In this document: positions 41,752 to 53,462 of the stretch, piece by piece | How the letters are laid out: every line of letters starts with the position of its first letter | Position numbering within the stretch: position 1 is the first letter of the stretch | Assembly: GCA_905181885.1 (NCBI GenBank) | Contig: CAJIZI010000003.1 | Location: 310,001 to 374,000, forward strand | DNA length: 64,000 nucleotides | Direction of reading: 5' to 3' | Source of the DNA: an uncultured Gammaproteobacteria bacterium | GTDB taxonomy: Bacteria > Pseudomonadota > Gammaproteobacteria > Nitrosococcales > Methylophagaceae | The notes under the pieces: model-generated | What the model saw: only the letters and a program-made list of their open reading frames with translations | What the model was told of the DNA's origin: nothing | Databases searched by the model: none | Made by a program: the position numbers and the translations under genes

Positions 41752-42903
41752 CTATAATACCTCACCAGGCATCAAAGATACCCAAACTGACTCACCCGAT
41801 AACTGCATAACATCTTCCGCTATTTCACTCGCTCGTTGCTGACTGTCGAATGGCCCAACTAGTACTCCACCTTCAGTCCCTCTGAGTGGCCAAAAATAAC
41901 TATCCAAACCCAATGTAGCCATCGCTAAATTCAGTTTTTTCTTTGCGTCATTAGTTACACCAGAATGAATAAACCAAACATCCTCTACTACTCTATTTTC
42001 AAATTTTTCAATAGCTTGAGATACGCCCAACTGCTCTTCAATCATAGCTCGTGCAAACAACAAGTCATCGTTATAAAGTTTATCTTTTTCCGCCATAATA
42101 GCTTTAACTACAGGCGTCATATTGTTTTTATCAACCTCCATATCTTTGTATAATTCATGTGCTTCAACATAGAGTCTCCCTCGATACATTGCAGCCTTAA
42201 AAGGTTGGTAAACAATTTCAACTTCTGTATTGAGAGGTACTTTCCCAAACAAATGTTCAATATCTTCAGGGTATAGGCGAATACAGCCGTGGCTCACACG
42301 GAGGCCTACACCATAAGGCTTGTTCGTCCCATGTAATAAGTAACCCGGCATACCTAGACGCATTTTAAAGGCCCCTAAGGGATTATCAGGGCCCGCAGGC
42401 ACAACTTTTGGTAACGGGTCACCATTTGCTAGATGTTCTGCTAGCACAGATTCTGGGACTGTCCAAGTCGGATTCTTGACCTTTTGAATTATTTTAGACT
42501 TACCTAAGGGTGTTTGCCAACCTTCGCGACCGATACCAATAGGATGCGTAATAACTTTTTTAGGCTGACCTGCTTCTTGCTTTGGATAATAATACAATCG
42601 CATTTCTGCTAAATTAATCACGATCCCTTTCTGGGCCCCTGCCGGTAAAATAAATTGATTAGGCACAAGTACACGTTGCCCGCTCCCAGGTAGCCAAATA
42701 TCTACACTAGGATTTGCGCTGGCCATCTCACTATAGCCAATATCAAAACGTCGCCCGATATCTAGCAGTGTGTCTTCAGCCCGACTAAAAACAATTAGAT
42801 TGTGCCCCACGACACGAGTTTTATCATCTGGTAAATAAAATGTAGTCGCATTGCCTGAAGGCATAGCCAGACAGACAAAAAGCCAACTAATCAAATAACG
42901 CAT
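41752..42903 (-). CDS. L,D-transpeptidase (YkuD domain) with LysM-like and SPOR-like regions
   Basis: Secreted (signal peptide ~1-19) peptidoglycan crosslinking enzyme. Residues ~34-85 form a LysM-like unit (VFSRAEDTLLDIGRRFDI); the YkuD domain spans ~93-230 with H191 in LLHGTNKPYG and catalytic C207 in SHGCIRL. The C-terminal ~80 residues (VGPFDSQQRASEIAEDV) resemble a SPOR murein-binding domain. 383 residues. Related E. coli enzymes (ErfK/YbiS/YcfS) join Braun lipoprotein to murein; the convergent small lipoprotein gene makes that the likely job here. Confidence 0.92.
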   Translation of the reverse strand: MRYLISWLFVCLAMPSGNATTFYLPDDKTRVVGHNLIVFSRAEDTLLDIGRRFDIGYSEMASANPSVDIWLPGSGQRVLVPNQFILPAGAQKGIVINLAEMRLYYYPKQEAGQPKKVITHPIGIGREGWQTPLGKSKIIQKVKNPTWTVPESVLAEHLANGDPLPKVVPAGPDNPLGAFKMRLGMPGYLLHGTNKPYGVGLRVSHGCIRLYPEDIEHLFGKVPLNTEVEIVYQPFKAAMYRGRLYVEAHELYKDMEVDKNNMTPVVKAIMAEKDKLYNDDLLFARAMIEEQLGVSQAIEKFENRVVEDVWFIHSGVTNDAKKKLNLAMATLGLDSYFWPLRGTEGGVLVGPFDSQQRASEIAEDVMQLSGESVWVSLMPGEVL

Positions 42904-43048
42904 TCTTTTTCCTAAGTCACCACAACATTGACTTGCTTATTGTACATGGATTTATTTTTTGATTCTAAAGCAAATTATTTACAACTAAAGCTAACAAGAT
43001 AGTAAAATCTGCTTTGCCTTCATTCCACGGCTAGCGTAATCTAACGAC

Positions 43049-43831
43049 ATGAAAAAATACTATTTACTAATCATTTTTATCTTAGCAGCTCTCTCTGGCT
43101 GCTCCACACTTAATACCGACCCTATTCCTGATCCCGAGGAAAGTTGGAATGTCGAACGAATATATTCAGAGGCCACAAAAGCGTTAGAAAATGAAGATTA
43201 TACTAAAGCGATTAAGTACTTCGACCTAATAGAGGCTCGTTTCCCCTTTGGTGAATATGCCCAGCAATCTCTAATAGATAGTGCTTATACTCACTATGAA
43301 GCAGGTGAGCCCGAAAAAGCCTTAGCCACAATCGACCGATTTATTCGTGTTTACCCTCTGAATCCTAAGCTTGACTACGCTATCTATCTTCGTGGGCTCA
43401 TTAACTTCACACGTGATGTAGGTATTATAGAAAAATATATACCTCGAGACGAAACGCAACGAGATCCAGGATCTGCCCAATTTGCTTTGCAAGACTTTAC
43501 TAATCTGATTAATCGCTATCCAAGCAGTCAATATAGTAAAGATGCTAGCCAGCGTATTGTTTATTTGCGTAACCGTTTAGCACAACATGAGATTAACGTC
43601 GCACATTTTTATCTTCGCCGAGGTGCTTATGTTGCCGCTTTGAATAGAGGCAAATATGTTATTGAAAATTACCAGAGAACACCTGCTATGCCGGAAGCAT
43701 TAGTAGTGACAGCCAGGGCCTATAAAATATTGGGCCTTCAAGAGCTCTCAGATGATACTATACGTGTACTTGAATTTAATTATCCTCAGTATCCTGGTCT
43801 CGATTCATTAAGAGAAATAATTCTCGAATAA
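43049..43831 (+). CDS. bamD: BamD, outer-membrane assembly lipoprotein
   Basis: Essential TPR lipoprotein of the beta-barrel assembly machine. Lipobox ALSGC, lipidated C18. TPR segments include YTKAIKYFDLIEARFPFGEYAQQ, a BamD hallmark, and FTNLINRYPSSQYSKDA. 260 residues, normal. With bamE at 32030 this window encodes two of the BAM accessory proteins. Divergent from the L,D-transpeptidase and convergent with glnB. Confidence 0.95.
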   Translation: MKKYYLLIIFILAALSGCSTLNTDPIPDPEESWNVERIYSEATKALENEDYTKAIKYFDLIEARFPFGEYAQQSLIDSAYTHYEAGEPEKALATIDRFIRVYPLNPKLDYAIYLRGLINFTRDVGIIEKYIPRDETQRDPGSAQFALQDFTNLINRYPSSQYSKDASQRIVYLRNRLAQHEINVAHFYLRRGAYVAALNRGKYVIENYQRTPAMPEALVVTARAYKILGLQELSDDTIRVLEFNYPQYPGLDSLREIILE

Positions 43832-43886
43832 CGATCACCATAAAACTGATTTTTGTTATATATTTTACTAACTTCAAGTGGCTTTT

Positions 43887-45875
<1,989 letters not shown>

Positions 45876-45876
<1 letters not shown>

Positions 45877-46751
45877 TAACGATTAGCCATTGCAGCCAGC
45901 ATAGTCTCACCCATTTCAGCAGGTGAGTTAGCTATCTTTACTCCAGCCGCTTTTAAAGCTATTAGTTTTGCTTCTGCAGTACCCATACCACCACTAATAA
46001 TTGCACCAGCATGTCCCATTCTTTTACCTGGTGGCGCTGTTAAACCAGCAATATAAGCGACGACTGGCTTTGTCACATACCCTTGAATGTATGCTGCAGC
46101 ATCTTCTTCTGCTTCGCCACCAATTTCTCCCACCATTACAATACCTTCCGTTTGTGGATCAGCTTCAAACAACGCTAAACAATCAATGAAGTTCATGCCA
46201 TGAATTGGATCTCCACCTATTCCTACACATGTACTCTGACCTAAGCCATTTTTGGTGGTTTGATCCACAGCCTCATAAGTCAATGTACCTGAGCGAGAAA
46301 CAATGCCAATTTTTCCAGCTAAATGAATATCCCCTGGCATAATACCAATTTTGCATTCACCAGGCGTTATTAAACCTGGGCAATTTGGCCCTATGAGAAT
46401 AGCGCCATATTGTTTTAGAGCATGCTTCACTCGCAACATATCCTGAACGGGAATTCCTTCAGTAATGCAGGCAATAATTTTAATACCCGCATCTGCCGCT
46501 TCTAATATAGCATCGGCCGCAAAAGCCGCGGGTACATAAATCATAGTCGCATCAGCACCAGTTTCCAAAACCGCATCATAAACAGTATTGAATACAGGTA
46601 GTTCCAAATGCCTTTGCCCTCCTTTGCCTGGTGTAACACCACCAACAAGCACGGTACCATAAGCAATTGCTTGTTCAGAATGAAACGTGCCTTGTTTGCC
46701 TGTAAACCCTTGGCAAATAACTTTAGTTTTGCTATTTATTAAAATGCTCAC
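45876..46751 (-). CDS. sucD: Succinyl-CoA synthetase, alpha subunit
   Basis: Alpha subunit of the ADP-forming enzyme that makes ATP from succinyl-CoA. CoA-binding [12 protein letters not shown] near the N-terminus and the phospho-histidine H247 in [15 protein letters not shown]. 291 residues. The start is GTG, sharing a base with the sucC stop. A malate-CoA ligase (MtkB) is a close relative; full-length similarity to E. coli SucD and lack of serine-cycle neighbours favour SucD. Confidence 0.9.
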
Positions 46752-47920
46752 TACTTCGCCTCCTTGGCAGCAAACACCGCTTGTCTTGCAGCATCAGTTA
46801 AATTATCCGCTACCCTGATCGTCATCAGACTATTAGTTAATAACTCTCGACCCAATTCGGCATTTGTACCTTCAAGCCTTACAATAACTGGTAAGGATAA
46901 ACCTATTTCTTTTGCAGCTTGTATAATTCCTTCAGCAATTAGATCACAACGAACAATGCCTCCAAAAATATTCACCAAAATTGATTTCACTTTGGTATCA
47001 GACATAATCAATTTAAAGGCATGAGCAACGCGCTCAGCTGTAGTCCCTCCACCAACATCTAAGAAGTTAGCTGGCTGCCCTCCTTCTTGCTTGATTAAAT
47101 CCATGGTAGCCATCGCTAAACCGGCTCCATTGACCATGCAGGCTACCTCACCATCCAATGATATATAATTTAGGCCATGTTGCTGTGCAACTACTTCAGC
47201 TTCATCTTCTTGTGCAGGGTCAAACATTGCAGCCAACTCAGAATGTCTAAAAACCCCATTGTCATCTAAATTTAGTTTTGCATCTACAGCTAATAATTCA
47301 TTTTTATCAGTGACTACTAGTGGGTTAATTTCCACTAAGTGGACATCATTATCGATAAATAATTGGTAAAGGCCTTGCATGACATGTTGTAATTGCTTGA
47401 ATGCCTCACCTTGAAGATCTAGAAAGAACCCAGCCCTTCGACACTGATAAGTTTGCAGTCCTACGATTGGGTCTATAAATAAGTTTAATATTGCTTCAGG
47501 ATCTTTTGATGCAACTAACTCAATGTCCATTCCACCTTGTGCGGAAACCATACACACTATTCGTTGACTGATACGATCTACTAAAATCGCTATGTATAGT
47601 TCTCGCTGAATACTAGATGGCTGCTCTACTAGAACTTGGTTAATTGGTAATCCGTGTTTAAGAGTTTGATGAGTCACTAATCGGCGACCTAATAAGTCAT
47701 AAGCTGCATCAGCCACGCCATCAAGCGTATCAATAATTCTGACTCCTCCAGCTTTGCCACGTCCGCCACTATGTACTTGGGCTTTCACTACCCAGAGTTT
47801 CCCCCCAAGTTGTTCTGCAGCTTGCCTAGCTTGTGAACCACTAGTAACAACTTGTCCCTCTGGTGTAGGAATCCCATAACGAGAAAACAATTGTTTAGCT
47901 TGAAACTCATGCAGGTTCAT
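46751..47920 (-). CDS. sucC: Succinyl-CoA synthetase, beta subunit
   Basis: ATP-grasp beta subunit. N-terminal [20 protein letters not shown], grasp lysine region [17 protein letters not shown], and C-terminal [20 protein letters not shown] and [10 protein letters not shown] match E. coli SucC closely over 389 residues. The pair is separated from sucAB/lpd, unlike E. coli. It is the first gene of a four-gene operon; a 919-base spacer lies upstream. Confidence 0.92.
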   Translation of the reverse strand: MNLHEFQAKQLFSRYGIPTPEGQVVTSGSQARQAAEQLGGKLWVVKAQVHSGGRGKAGGVRIIDTLDGVADAAYDLLGRRLVTHQTLKHGLPINQVLVEQPSSIQRELYIAILVDRISQRIVCMVSAQGGMDIELVASKDPEAILNLFIDPIVGLQTYQCRRAGFFLDLQGEAFKQLQHVMQGLYQLFIDNDVHLVEINPLVVTDKNELLAVDAKLNLDDNGVFRHSELAAMFDPAQEDEAEVVAQQHGLNYISLDGEVACMVNGAGLAMATMDLIKQEGGQPANFLDVGGGTTAERVAHAFKLIMSDTKVKSILVNIFGGIVRCDLIAEGIIQAAKEIGLSLPVIVRLEGTNAELGRELLTNSLMTIRVADNLTDAARQAVFAAKEAK

Positions 47921-48382
47921 ATATTGGATTTACCTTCTATCGTTCTTGTATTGTTATGAAAATAATATATTAAGTAGCTATTTTCTCGCAATCATCAATT
48001 AATTACCATCTATAGTCATAGATATAGTTCAAACCAGACTATCAATAAAAAAATAAATCAGCTCGATCATGTCAGAAAGTTATCGATTACTTTGTTTTTA
48101 TACGAAGTTTAACCTTAATTCAATGGACTTCACTGAAAGAAGTTTTTCTTATCATGCACTAACATAACAAACCAACTTTAAGATAGTATAAAGGTTATTC
48201 ATCATATCTAGTTCAATGCCTAATTTAGGCTCGTAACTCTCATCTTTTGGAAATAGATAAGCACTATAATTAATAAATATTTGGCCTGATAGCCAAACAA
48301 AAAATATTATATTTAGCAAAAATGTAACCTAAGCTACAAATTTCTTGCTGAATTTTCTCATCTTATCAAAAAGTAACTCAAA
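47921..48382. other. Spacer upstream of sucC, with a doubtful small ORF
   Basis: AT-rich, with stops in all frames for most of its length. It must hold the promoter of the sucCD-nadE-glnB operon, although I cannot point to clear boxes. A TTG-started minus-strand frame lies at 48152-48319 (see the separate entry). The rest shows no recognisable gene. Confidence 0.4.
48152..48319 (-). CDS. Possible 55-residue small protein or gene remnant
   Basis: A TTG-started frame with AGG 8 bases ahead. The product begins with a hydrophobic stretch (MLNIIFFVWLSGQIFINYSAYL) of about 22 residues, shown here in two pieces MLNIIFFVWL and SGQIFINYSA, then a charged PKDESYEPKLGIELDMM and a hydrophobic end. It looks protein-like, but a frame of this size can occur by chance in such AT-rich DNA. 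It may be the end of a decayed gene, like the dtd remnant beside it. I do not recognise a family. Confidence 0.25.
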   Translation of the reverse strand: MLNIIFFVWLSGQIFINYSAYLFPKDESYEPKLGIELDMMNNLYTILKLVCYVSA

Positions 48383-48765
48383 TTAATTGCTTTATTACAG
48401 CGTGTTAGAAAGGCTACTGTTGAGGTTTAACAGCATGTGATTGCATGAATAAATCAGGGGTTGTCGGTTTTTATAGACATTTAAGTCAATGATACAACAA
48501 TGCTGATCGAATATTACAGCGACTACTGTCTTATAGGATTTACGACGACTCAAATGAAAAATTGAATTTATCCCTGAAAGATACCAAGTGATGTTTATTA
48601 CTAGTTTCTCAATTTACGTTAGCAGCTGATACAAGAAATCGTTTGAGACCTAGTTTGTATTGCGCAGTGGAGCCTAACAGCAAAACAGTTATTTCACCAC
48701 ATATGCAGGGAGCATAAACACCATCATTTATAACTTGGGCAGTTTGGTAGCAATATGGAGCTTTT
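48383..48765 (+). pseudogene. dtd: Decayed D-aminoacyl-tRNA deacylase gene
   Basis: Translated segments in three frames match Dtd in order. Frame 1 (from 48386): IALLQRVRKATVEV, then stop, INQGLSVFIDI. Frame 2 (from 48493): NADRILQRLLSYRIYDDSNE, KLNLSLKDTK, stop, then CLLLVSQFTLAADTRNRLRPS, which contains the Dtd active-site signature SQFTLAAD. Frame 3: a degraded NLGSLVAIW where intact proteins have NDGPVTFW. At least two frameshifts, several stop codons, no good start codon, and an apparent loss of about 14 residues before the end. The gene cannot make active Dtd. Converges with the Mth938-domain gene. Confidence 0.85.
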
Positions 48766-48839
48766 TTATTACCGGTTGACCACATATCTCGGTTAAAAAA
48801 TACTTGGGAAAATAAGATTAGCTAAAATTACTGTCTTCA

Positions 48840-49226
48840 CTATTCAAAGTTAATGACTAAAGCGACTCTTCTGCCCTCAGAAATGAGTAAGTTGTATGTC
48901 CTACAGGCCGAGCCTATAGGCATTTGTTCTACACCAATAGCTTGTTCTGAAAATTTGACTAGTATAGGTCCCGGAAGCCTGGTTACTTTTGGCTGCCCAA
49001 TAATTAGTACCTCGATATCAAGTGATTTAAAGTAATCAGCATCATCAGTATTAAAATCTAGAACCACATTAATTGGATAGACTGTAACTAATCGATCGAT
49101 ACTCAGTATAAATGGTGTTGTCATCGTTGTTGACTCTGACTTATCAGCAGATTGTATAACAACAGATTTCTTGTCATAAGACTTAATGCTATGAGAATCA
49201 GTCATATCTTCTTGACTAAACTTCAC
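48840..49226 (-). CDS. Mth938-like domain protein (DUF498/COG3737)
   Basis: 128-residue protein whose C-terminal ~90 residues match the Mth938/NDUFAF3-like fold: IEVLIIGQPK, then GVEQMPIGSACRTYNLLISEGRRVA, a hallmark of this family. The first ~35 residues are polar and probably flexible. The start GTG at 49224-49226 has GAGAG six bases ahead. It follows ihfB by 12 bases. Function in bacteria is unknown; the mitochondrial relative assists complex I assembly. Confidence 0.82.
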   Translation of the reverse strand: MKFSQEDMTDSHSIKSYDKKSVVIQSADKSESTTMTTPFILSIDRLVTVYPINVVLDFNTDDADYFKSLDIEVLIIGQPKVTRLPGPILVKFSEQAIGVEQMPIGSACRTYNLLISEGRRVALVINFE

Positions 49227-49238
49227 TCTTGACTCTCA

Positions 49239-49529
49239 TTAAAACCCAGCAGCGTTATTTACCCTATCACGTAATTCTTTACCGGGTTTGAAGTGTGGTA
49301 CATGTTTATCTTCAAGTGTTACGGACTCACCACTTTTAGGATTCCTTCCAATTCGTGCAGGTCTATGGTGAAGTGTAAAGCTACCAAAACCACGAATTTC
49401 GATACGTTCTCCACTCGCCAAGTTTTCACTCATTTGTTCAAGAATTAATTTTACTGCTAACTCAACATCACGATAATTTAATAGTGATTGCCTGTCTGAC
49501 AGTATTTCGATTAAATCAGATTTAGTCAT
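49239..49529 (-). CDS. ihfB: Integration host factor, beta subunit
   Basis: DNA-bending protein of the HU/IHF family. [13 protein letters not shown] at the N-terminus, [21 protein letters not shown] carrying the beta-arm with the intercalating proline, and [14 protein letters not shown]. 96 residues. Position directly downstream of rpsA identifies it as the beta rather than the alpha subunit. Confidence 0.95.
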   Translation of the reverse strand: MTKSDLIEILSDRQSLLNYRDVELAVKLILEQMSENLASGERIEIRGFGSFTLHHRPARIGRNPKSGESVTLEDKHVPHFKPGKELRDRVNNAAGF

Positions 49530-49605
49530 GTTTATATTTCCCTAAGAACCGCGAGCAATCTATTTTTTAATAACTTAATAAAATTTAATTGTCATCTGTT
49601 TTCAA

Positions 49606-49642
49606 CAAAAAAAGAAGCACCTAGGTTAAAAACTAGGTGCTT
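49606..49642 (-). terminator. Intrinsic terminator after rpsA
   Basis: AAGCACCTAG/CTAGGTGCTT 10-bp stem (49615-49624 and 49633-49642) with an 8-base loop, followed on the minus strand by CTTTTTTT. It lies 24 bases after the rpsA stop and separates rpsA from ihfB, which therefore needs read-through or its own promoter. Confidence 0.9.
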
Positions 49643-49665
49643 TACAATTTCACAATACTATAGCT

Positions 49666-51336
49666 CTATTTTTGATCCATTTGCTCTTTTAGCAAATCAC
49701 CTAATGTTGTGTTACTACCATTAGATGCACTCGAATACTCTTTCACCGCTTCTGTTTCATCTTGTGAATCTTTGGCCTTAATAGACAAGGTCAGTGTGCG
49801 ATCTTTTCGAGATGTACCCGTGAATTTCGCCTCAATCTCATCACCTACTGATAGAACTTTACTCGCGTCATCAGTGCGTTCACGTGAAATATCTGCAGCT
49901 CGAATGTAACCATCAACACCCTCCGCTAGCTCAATTGTAGCACCACGTGCATCCACTTCAGTCACTTTACCCGTAACTACAGTTCCGCGTGGATTTTGTG
50001 ACATATACTCAGAGAACGGATCGTCTTGTAATTGTTTAACACCCAATGAAATACGTTCACGTTCAGGATCAATTGCTAATACAATAGCTTCTAACTCATC
50101 ACCTTTCTTAAAGTCACGAACAACCTCTTCATTTTCATCTTCCCAAGTAATATCTGAAAGGTGAATCAGGCCATCTATACCCCCGTCTAGACCAATAAAT
50201 ATTCCGAAATCAGTGATAGATTTAATAGAACCAGAAACCTTATCACCCTTGTTATGAGTCATTGAAAACTCTTCCCAAGGATTAGATTGGCACTGTTTCA
50301 TTCCTAATGAAATTCGTCGACGATCGGCATCAATATCTAAAACCATTACACCGACTTCGTCACCAAGCTGTACTAATTTTGATGGATGAACATTTTTATT
50401 GGTCCAATCCATTTCAGACATGTGAACTAGACCTTCAACACCATCTTCAATTTCCACGAAACAACCATAGTCTGCAATATTAGTGACTTTACCTTGAATA
50501 CGACTGCTATTTGGATAGCGATTTGCAATATCTTTCCACGGATCATCGCCCATTTGTTTAAGGCCTAATGATACTCGTTCACGCTCTTTATCAAATTTTA
50601 ATACTTGTACTTCTATTTCGTCGCCAATAGCAACTACCTCAGACGGATGTTTTACACGTTTCCATGCCATGTCTGTAATATGTAATAGACCATCAATACC
50701 GCCAAGATCTACGAAAGCACCATAATCTGTTAGGTTTTTAACTACACCTTTAACATTTTTACCTTCTTCTAATTCTTCTAGAAGGGCATCTCGTTCAACA
50801 CTGTTTTCAGCTTCCATAATTGCGCGACGAGAAACAACGATATTATTACGAGGACGATCTAATTTGATCAGTTTGAACTCAAGTTCTTTGCCTTCCAAAT
50901 GCGTTGTATCACGAATTGGACGAACATCTACCAAGGAACCGGGCAAAAATGCACGTACGTTTTCAAGCTCCACAGTAAAACCACCTTTTACTTTACCGGT
51001 CATAACACCGATTACAGTCTCATTGGCTTCAAAAGCATGCTCAAGCTTGATCCATGCCTCAGCTGCTTTGGCTTTTTCGCGTGATAATTGTGTCGCACCG
51101 AAACCATCTTCTAATGTTTCTAATGCTACATCAACGATATCACCAACTACAACAGTGACCTCACCTTTTTCATTTTGAAATTCTTCGGCAGGAATGGCAC
51201 CCTCTGATTTTAAACCAGCATTGACCATAACCACATCGGAACTAACACTTACTACCATGCCAGATACGATCTTACCCGTTTGCATTGGTGTGGAATTTAG
51301 ACTCTCTTCAAAGAGTTCAGCAAAGCTTTCGCTCAT
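49666..51336 (-). CDS. rpsA: 30S ribosomal protein S1
   Basis: mRNA-binding ribosomal protein with six S1 repeats; repeats 3-6 show clear signatures such as [27 protein letters not shown] and [17 protein letters not shown] (in part). 556 residues matches E. coli. AAGGG lies eight bases before the ATG. It follows cmk and precedes ihfB, the classic cmk-rpsA-ihfB arrangement. Small hairpins lie in its leader. Confidence 0.97.
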   Translation of the reverse strand: MSESFAELFEESLNSTPMQTGKIVSGMVVSVSSDVVMVNAGLKSEGAIPAEEFQNEKGEVTVVVGDIVDVALETLEDGFGATQLSREKAKAAEAWIKLEHAFEANETVIGVMTGKVKGGFTVELENVRAFLPGSLVDVRPIRDTTHLEGKELEFKLIKLDRPRNNIVVSRRAIMEAENSVERDALLEELEEGKNVKGVVKNLTDYGAFVDLGGIDGLLHITDMAWKRVKHPSEVVAIGDEIEVQVLKFDKERERVSLGLKQMGDDPWKDIANRYPNSSRIQGKVTNIADYGCFVEIEDGVEGLVHMSEMDWTNKNVHPSKLVQLGDEVGVMVLDIDADRRRISLGMKQCQSNPWEEFSMTHNKGDKVSGSIKSITDFGIFIGLDGGIDGLIHLSDITWEDENEEVVRDFKKGDELEAIVLAIDPERERISLGVKQLQDDPFSEYMSQNPRGTVVTGKVTEVDARGATIELAEGVDGYIRAADISRERTDDASKVLSVGDEIEAKFTGTSRKDRTLTLSIKAKDSQDETEAVKEYSSASNGSNTTLGDLLKEQMDQK

Positions 51337-51351
51337 TATTAATACCCTTGA

Positions 51352-51397
51352 TTTTACTTAAGTAGTAAAACCGCCCTTGATACCTGCTTAGCGCAGG
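51352..51397 (-). promoter_or_regulatory. Hairpins in the rpsA leader
   Basis: Two small stems precede the rpsA ribosome-binding site: CCTGC/GCAGG with a 5-base loop (51383-51397) and TTTTAC/GTAAAA with a 7-base loop (51352-51370). In E. coli S1 represses its own translation through a structured leader; these stems are a candidate equivalent, but this is inference. Confidence 0.4.
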
Positions 51398-51448
51398 AAG
51401 TAAAAAAAACCTACCTTTCATCATTAAAAGATAAGCACCTATTATCTG

Positions 51449-52111
51449 TCAGCGCAATATTGCTCTGACACGATCAAATACATTTTCAATTCCCAAGCTG
51501 GTTGAATCCAGCTGTATAGCATCAGCAGCAGGCCTTAGTGGCGCTACTGATCGATTATAATCTCGCTCATCTCGCTCAGAAATTTCAGTAATAAGAACGG
51601 AAATGTTACTCCTAATTCCTTTTTCTTTCAACTGCTTATGCCTTCTTTGTGCTCGCACCTCGGCACTAGCATTTAAAAATATTTTATATGGTGCATCAGG
51701 AAATACCACAGTACCCATATCTCTACCATCTGTTACTAAACCTGGAAGCTGTCTGAAGTCACGCTGACGCTCAAGTAAAGCATTTCTAACTAGGGCTAAT
51801 GCAGCAACTTTTGAAGCCGCATTACCTGCCTGCTCACTACGAATCAACGTACTGACATTCTGCCCTTCTAATAAGACTTCTAGCTCATCATTTTTGACTG
51901 AAAATACTACATCTAAATTTTGAGCTAAAGTACTTACCGAGGTTTCATCTCCCAACTCAAAACCATGTTTAATAGATGCTTGTGCCAATACCCGATAAAG
52001 AGCCCCACTATCTAGGTAATGCCAACCTAAGTCTTTTGCTATCAGTTGAGCAACTGTCCCTTTTCCTGATCCACTCGGTCCATCAATAGTCAAGACAGGG
52101 ATATTAATCAT
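51449..52111 (-). CDS. cmk: Cytidylate kinase
   Basis: Phosphorylates CMP and dCMP. P-loop [28 protein letters not shown], and [10 protein letters not shown] are typical. The ATG at 52109-52111 ([11 protein letters not shown]) with GAAG six bases ahead is preferred over a TTG four codons upstream. It overlaps the aroA end by eight bases. About 220 residues. Confidence 0.95.
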   Translation of the reverse strand: MINIPVLTIDGPSGSGKGTVAQLIAKDLGWHYLDSGALYRVLAQASIKHGFELGDETSVSTLAQNLDVVFSVKNDELEVLLEGQNVSTLIRSEQAGNAASKVAALALVRNALLERQRDFRQLPGLVTDGRDMGTVVFPDAPYKIFLNASAEVRAQRRHKQLKEKGIRSNISVLITEISERDERDYNRSVAPLRPAADAIQLDSTSLGIENVFDRVRAILR

Positions 52112-53462
52112 CGTGTTCTTCAATTACCAAGCCAGCATCTGTGGCCAAATCTACAAAATTAGGAAATGAGGTTTTTACATTTGTGCAGTTTCTAATCACA
52201 ATAGTGCCGCCGGCTTGTAATCCTGCTATGGCAAATGACATTGCAATACGATGGTCACCATAACTATCTACCTCACCAGAGCCTATCATACCTCCATAAA
52301 TAATCATTCCATCATGAGTCGCAGACGCGTCAATACCTAATAATTTCAAACCATCAGCCATTGCTTTTATACGATCACTTTCTTTTACACGTAATTCTTC
52401 TGCACCAGTTAACACTGTTACACCATCTGCACACGCTGCTGCAATAAAGATAGCTGGGAACTCATCAATAGCTAAAGGCACTTGCTCAACAGGAACATCA
52501 ATCCCATTCAATACTGCGTAACGAACACGAATGTCTGCAACAGGTTCACCACCTGTTTTTCTCTCATTACTGATTGTAATATTAGCTCCCATTTGACGTA
52601 AGATATTTATCACACCAGTACGAGTTGGGTTGATACCAACATGTTTTAAGGTTATATCTGAGCCTTTCGCAATAGTAGCACCGACAATAAAAAATGTTGC
52701 AGATGATATATCTGAAGGAACATCAATTTCAGTTGCTGTAAGTTTACCACCGCCCTCAATTGTCACTTTATTTCCATCAACTTGTATCGGATAACCCATA
52801 CCTGTCAACATTCTCTCTGAGTGATCTCGTGTAGGTGCTGGCTCCGTAATAGTCGTTTTGCCTTTCGCATACATCCCTGCAAACAATAAGCATGATTTTA
52901 CTTGTGCACTTGCCATTGGTAATTCATATGTAATGGCAGATAAGTCTTTTCCACCTTGTACATATAGTGGTACTTTACCTTTATCACTCCCAATAACTGC
53001 TCCCATCTCGACTAAAGGGTCAATTACCCGGCCCATGGGCCGCTTAGCAAGAGAATTATCTCCTTTTAAAATGGTATTAAATTTTTGGCCAGCTAATAAA
53101 CCGCAAAGTAGTCGTATTGATGTACCAGAATTACCTAAATCTAGTGTATCTGTTGGTAACGATAAGCCATGCATTCCAACACCATGGACTGTTATACATC
53201 CATTTTTAGGACCCTCTATCATAACTCCCATTTTTCTGAAGGCTGATAAAGTAGATAAGGCATCTTCACCTTCTAAGAAACCAGTAACTTCTGTTACGCC
53301 ATCAGCTATAGCGCCTAACATTATAGCTCGGTGCGAAATCGATTTGTCTCCAGGCACACGTATTGTTCCAGTCAGCTTTCCACCTGGTTGAACGATATAT
53401 TGTATTTCTTGTTTTGCACTCAAACTTGTATCAACTCCACTTAATCCATTCCAAATAGTCAA
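52104..53462 (-). CDS. aroA: 3-phosphoshikimate 1-carboxyvinyltransferase (EPSP synthase)
   Basis: Sixth step of the shikimate pathway. [13 protein letters not shown] near the N-terminus, [11 protein letters not shown], and [15 protein letters not shown] and [11 protein letters not shown] further on are active-site motifs. The longest frame starts at TTG 53460-53462, overlapping the tyrA stop (452 residues); a later TTG 13 codons in ([11 protein letters not shown]) would give a length nearer the family's and is an alternative. Confidence 0.95.
   Translation of the reverse strand: MTIWNGLSGVDTSLSAKQEIQYIVQPGGKLTGTIRVPGDKSISHRAIMLGAIADGVTEVTGFLEGEDALSTLSAFRKMGVMIEGPKNGCITVHGVGMHGLSLPTDTLDLGNSGTSIRLLCGLLAGQKFNTILKGDNSLAKRPMGRVIDPLVEMGAVIGSDKGKVPLYVQGGKDLSAITYELPMASAQVKSCLLFAGMYAKGKTTITEPAPTRDHSERMLTGMGYPIQVDGNKVTIEGGGKLTATEIDVPSDISSATFFIVGATIAKGSDITLKHVGINPTRTGVINILRQMGANITISNERKTGGEPVADIRVRYAVLNGIDVPVEQVPLAIDEFPAIFIAAACADGVTVLTGAEELRVKESDRIKAMADGLKLLGIDASATHDGMIIYGGMIGSGEVDSYGDHRIAMSFAIAGLQAGGTIVIRNCTNVKTSFPNFVDLATDAGLVIEEHDD

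Noticed and set aside
48383-48839. Transposase remnant in the sucC-Mth938 gap
   Set aside because: The recognisable pieces match Dtd in the correct order; no terminal inverted repeats or target duplications are visible.
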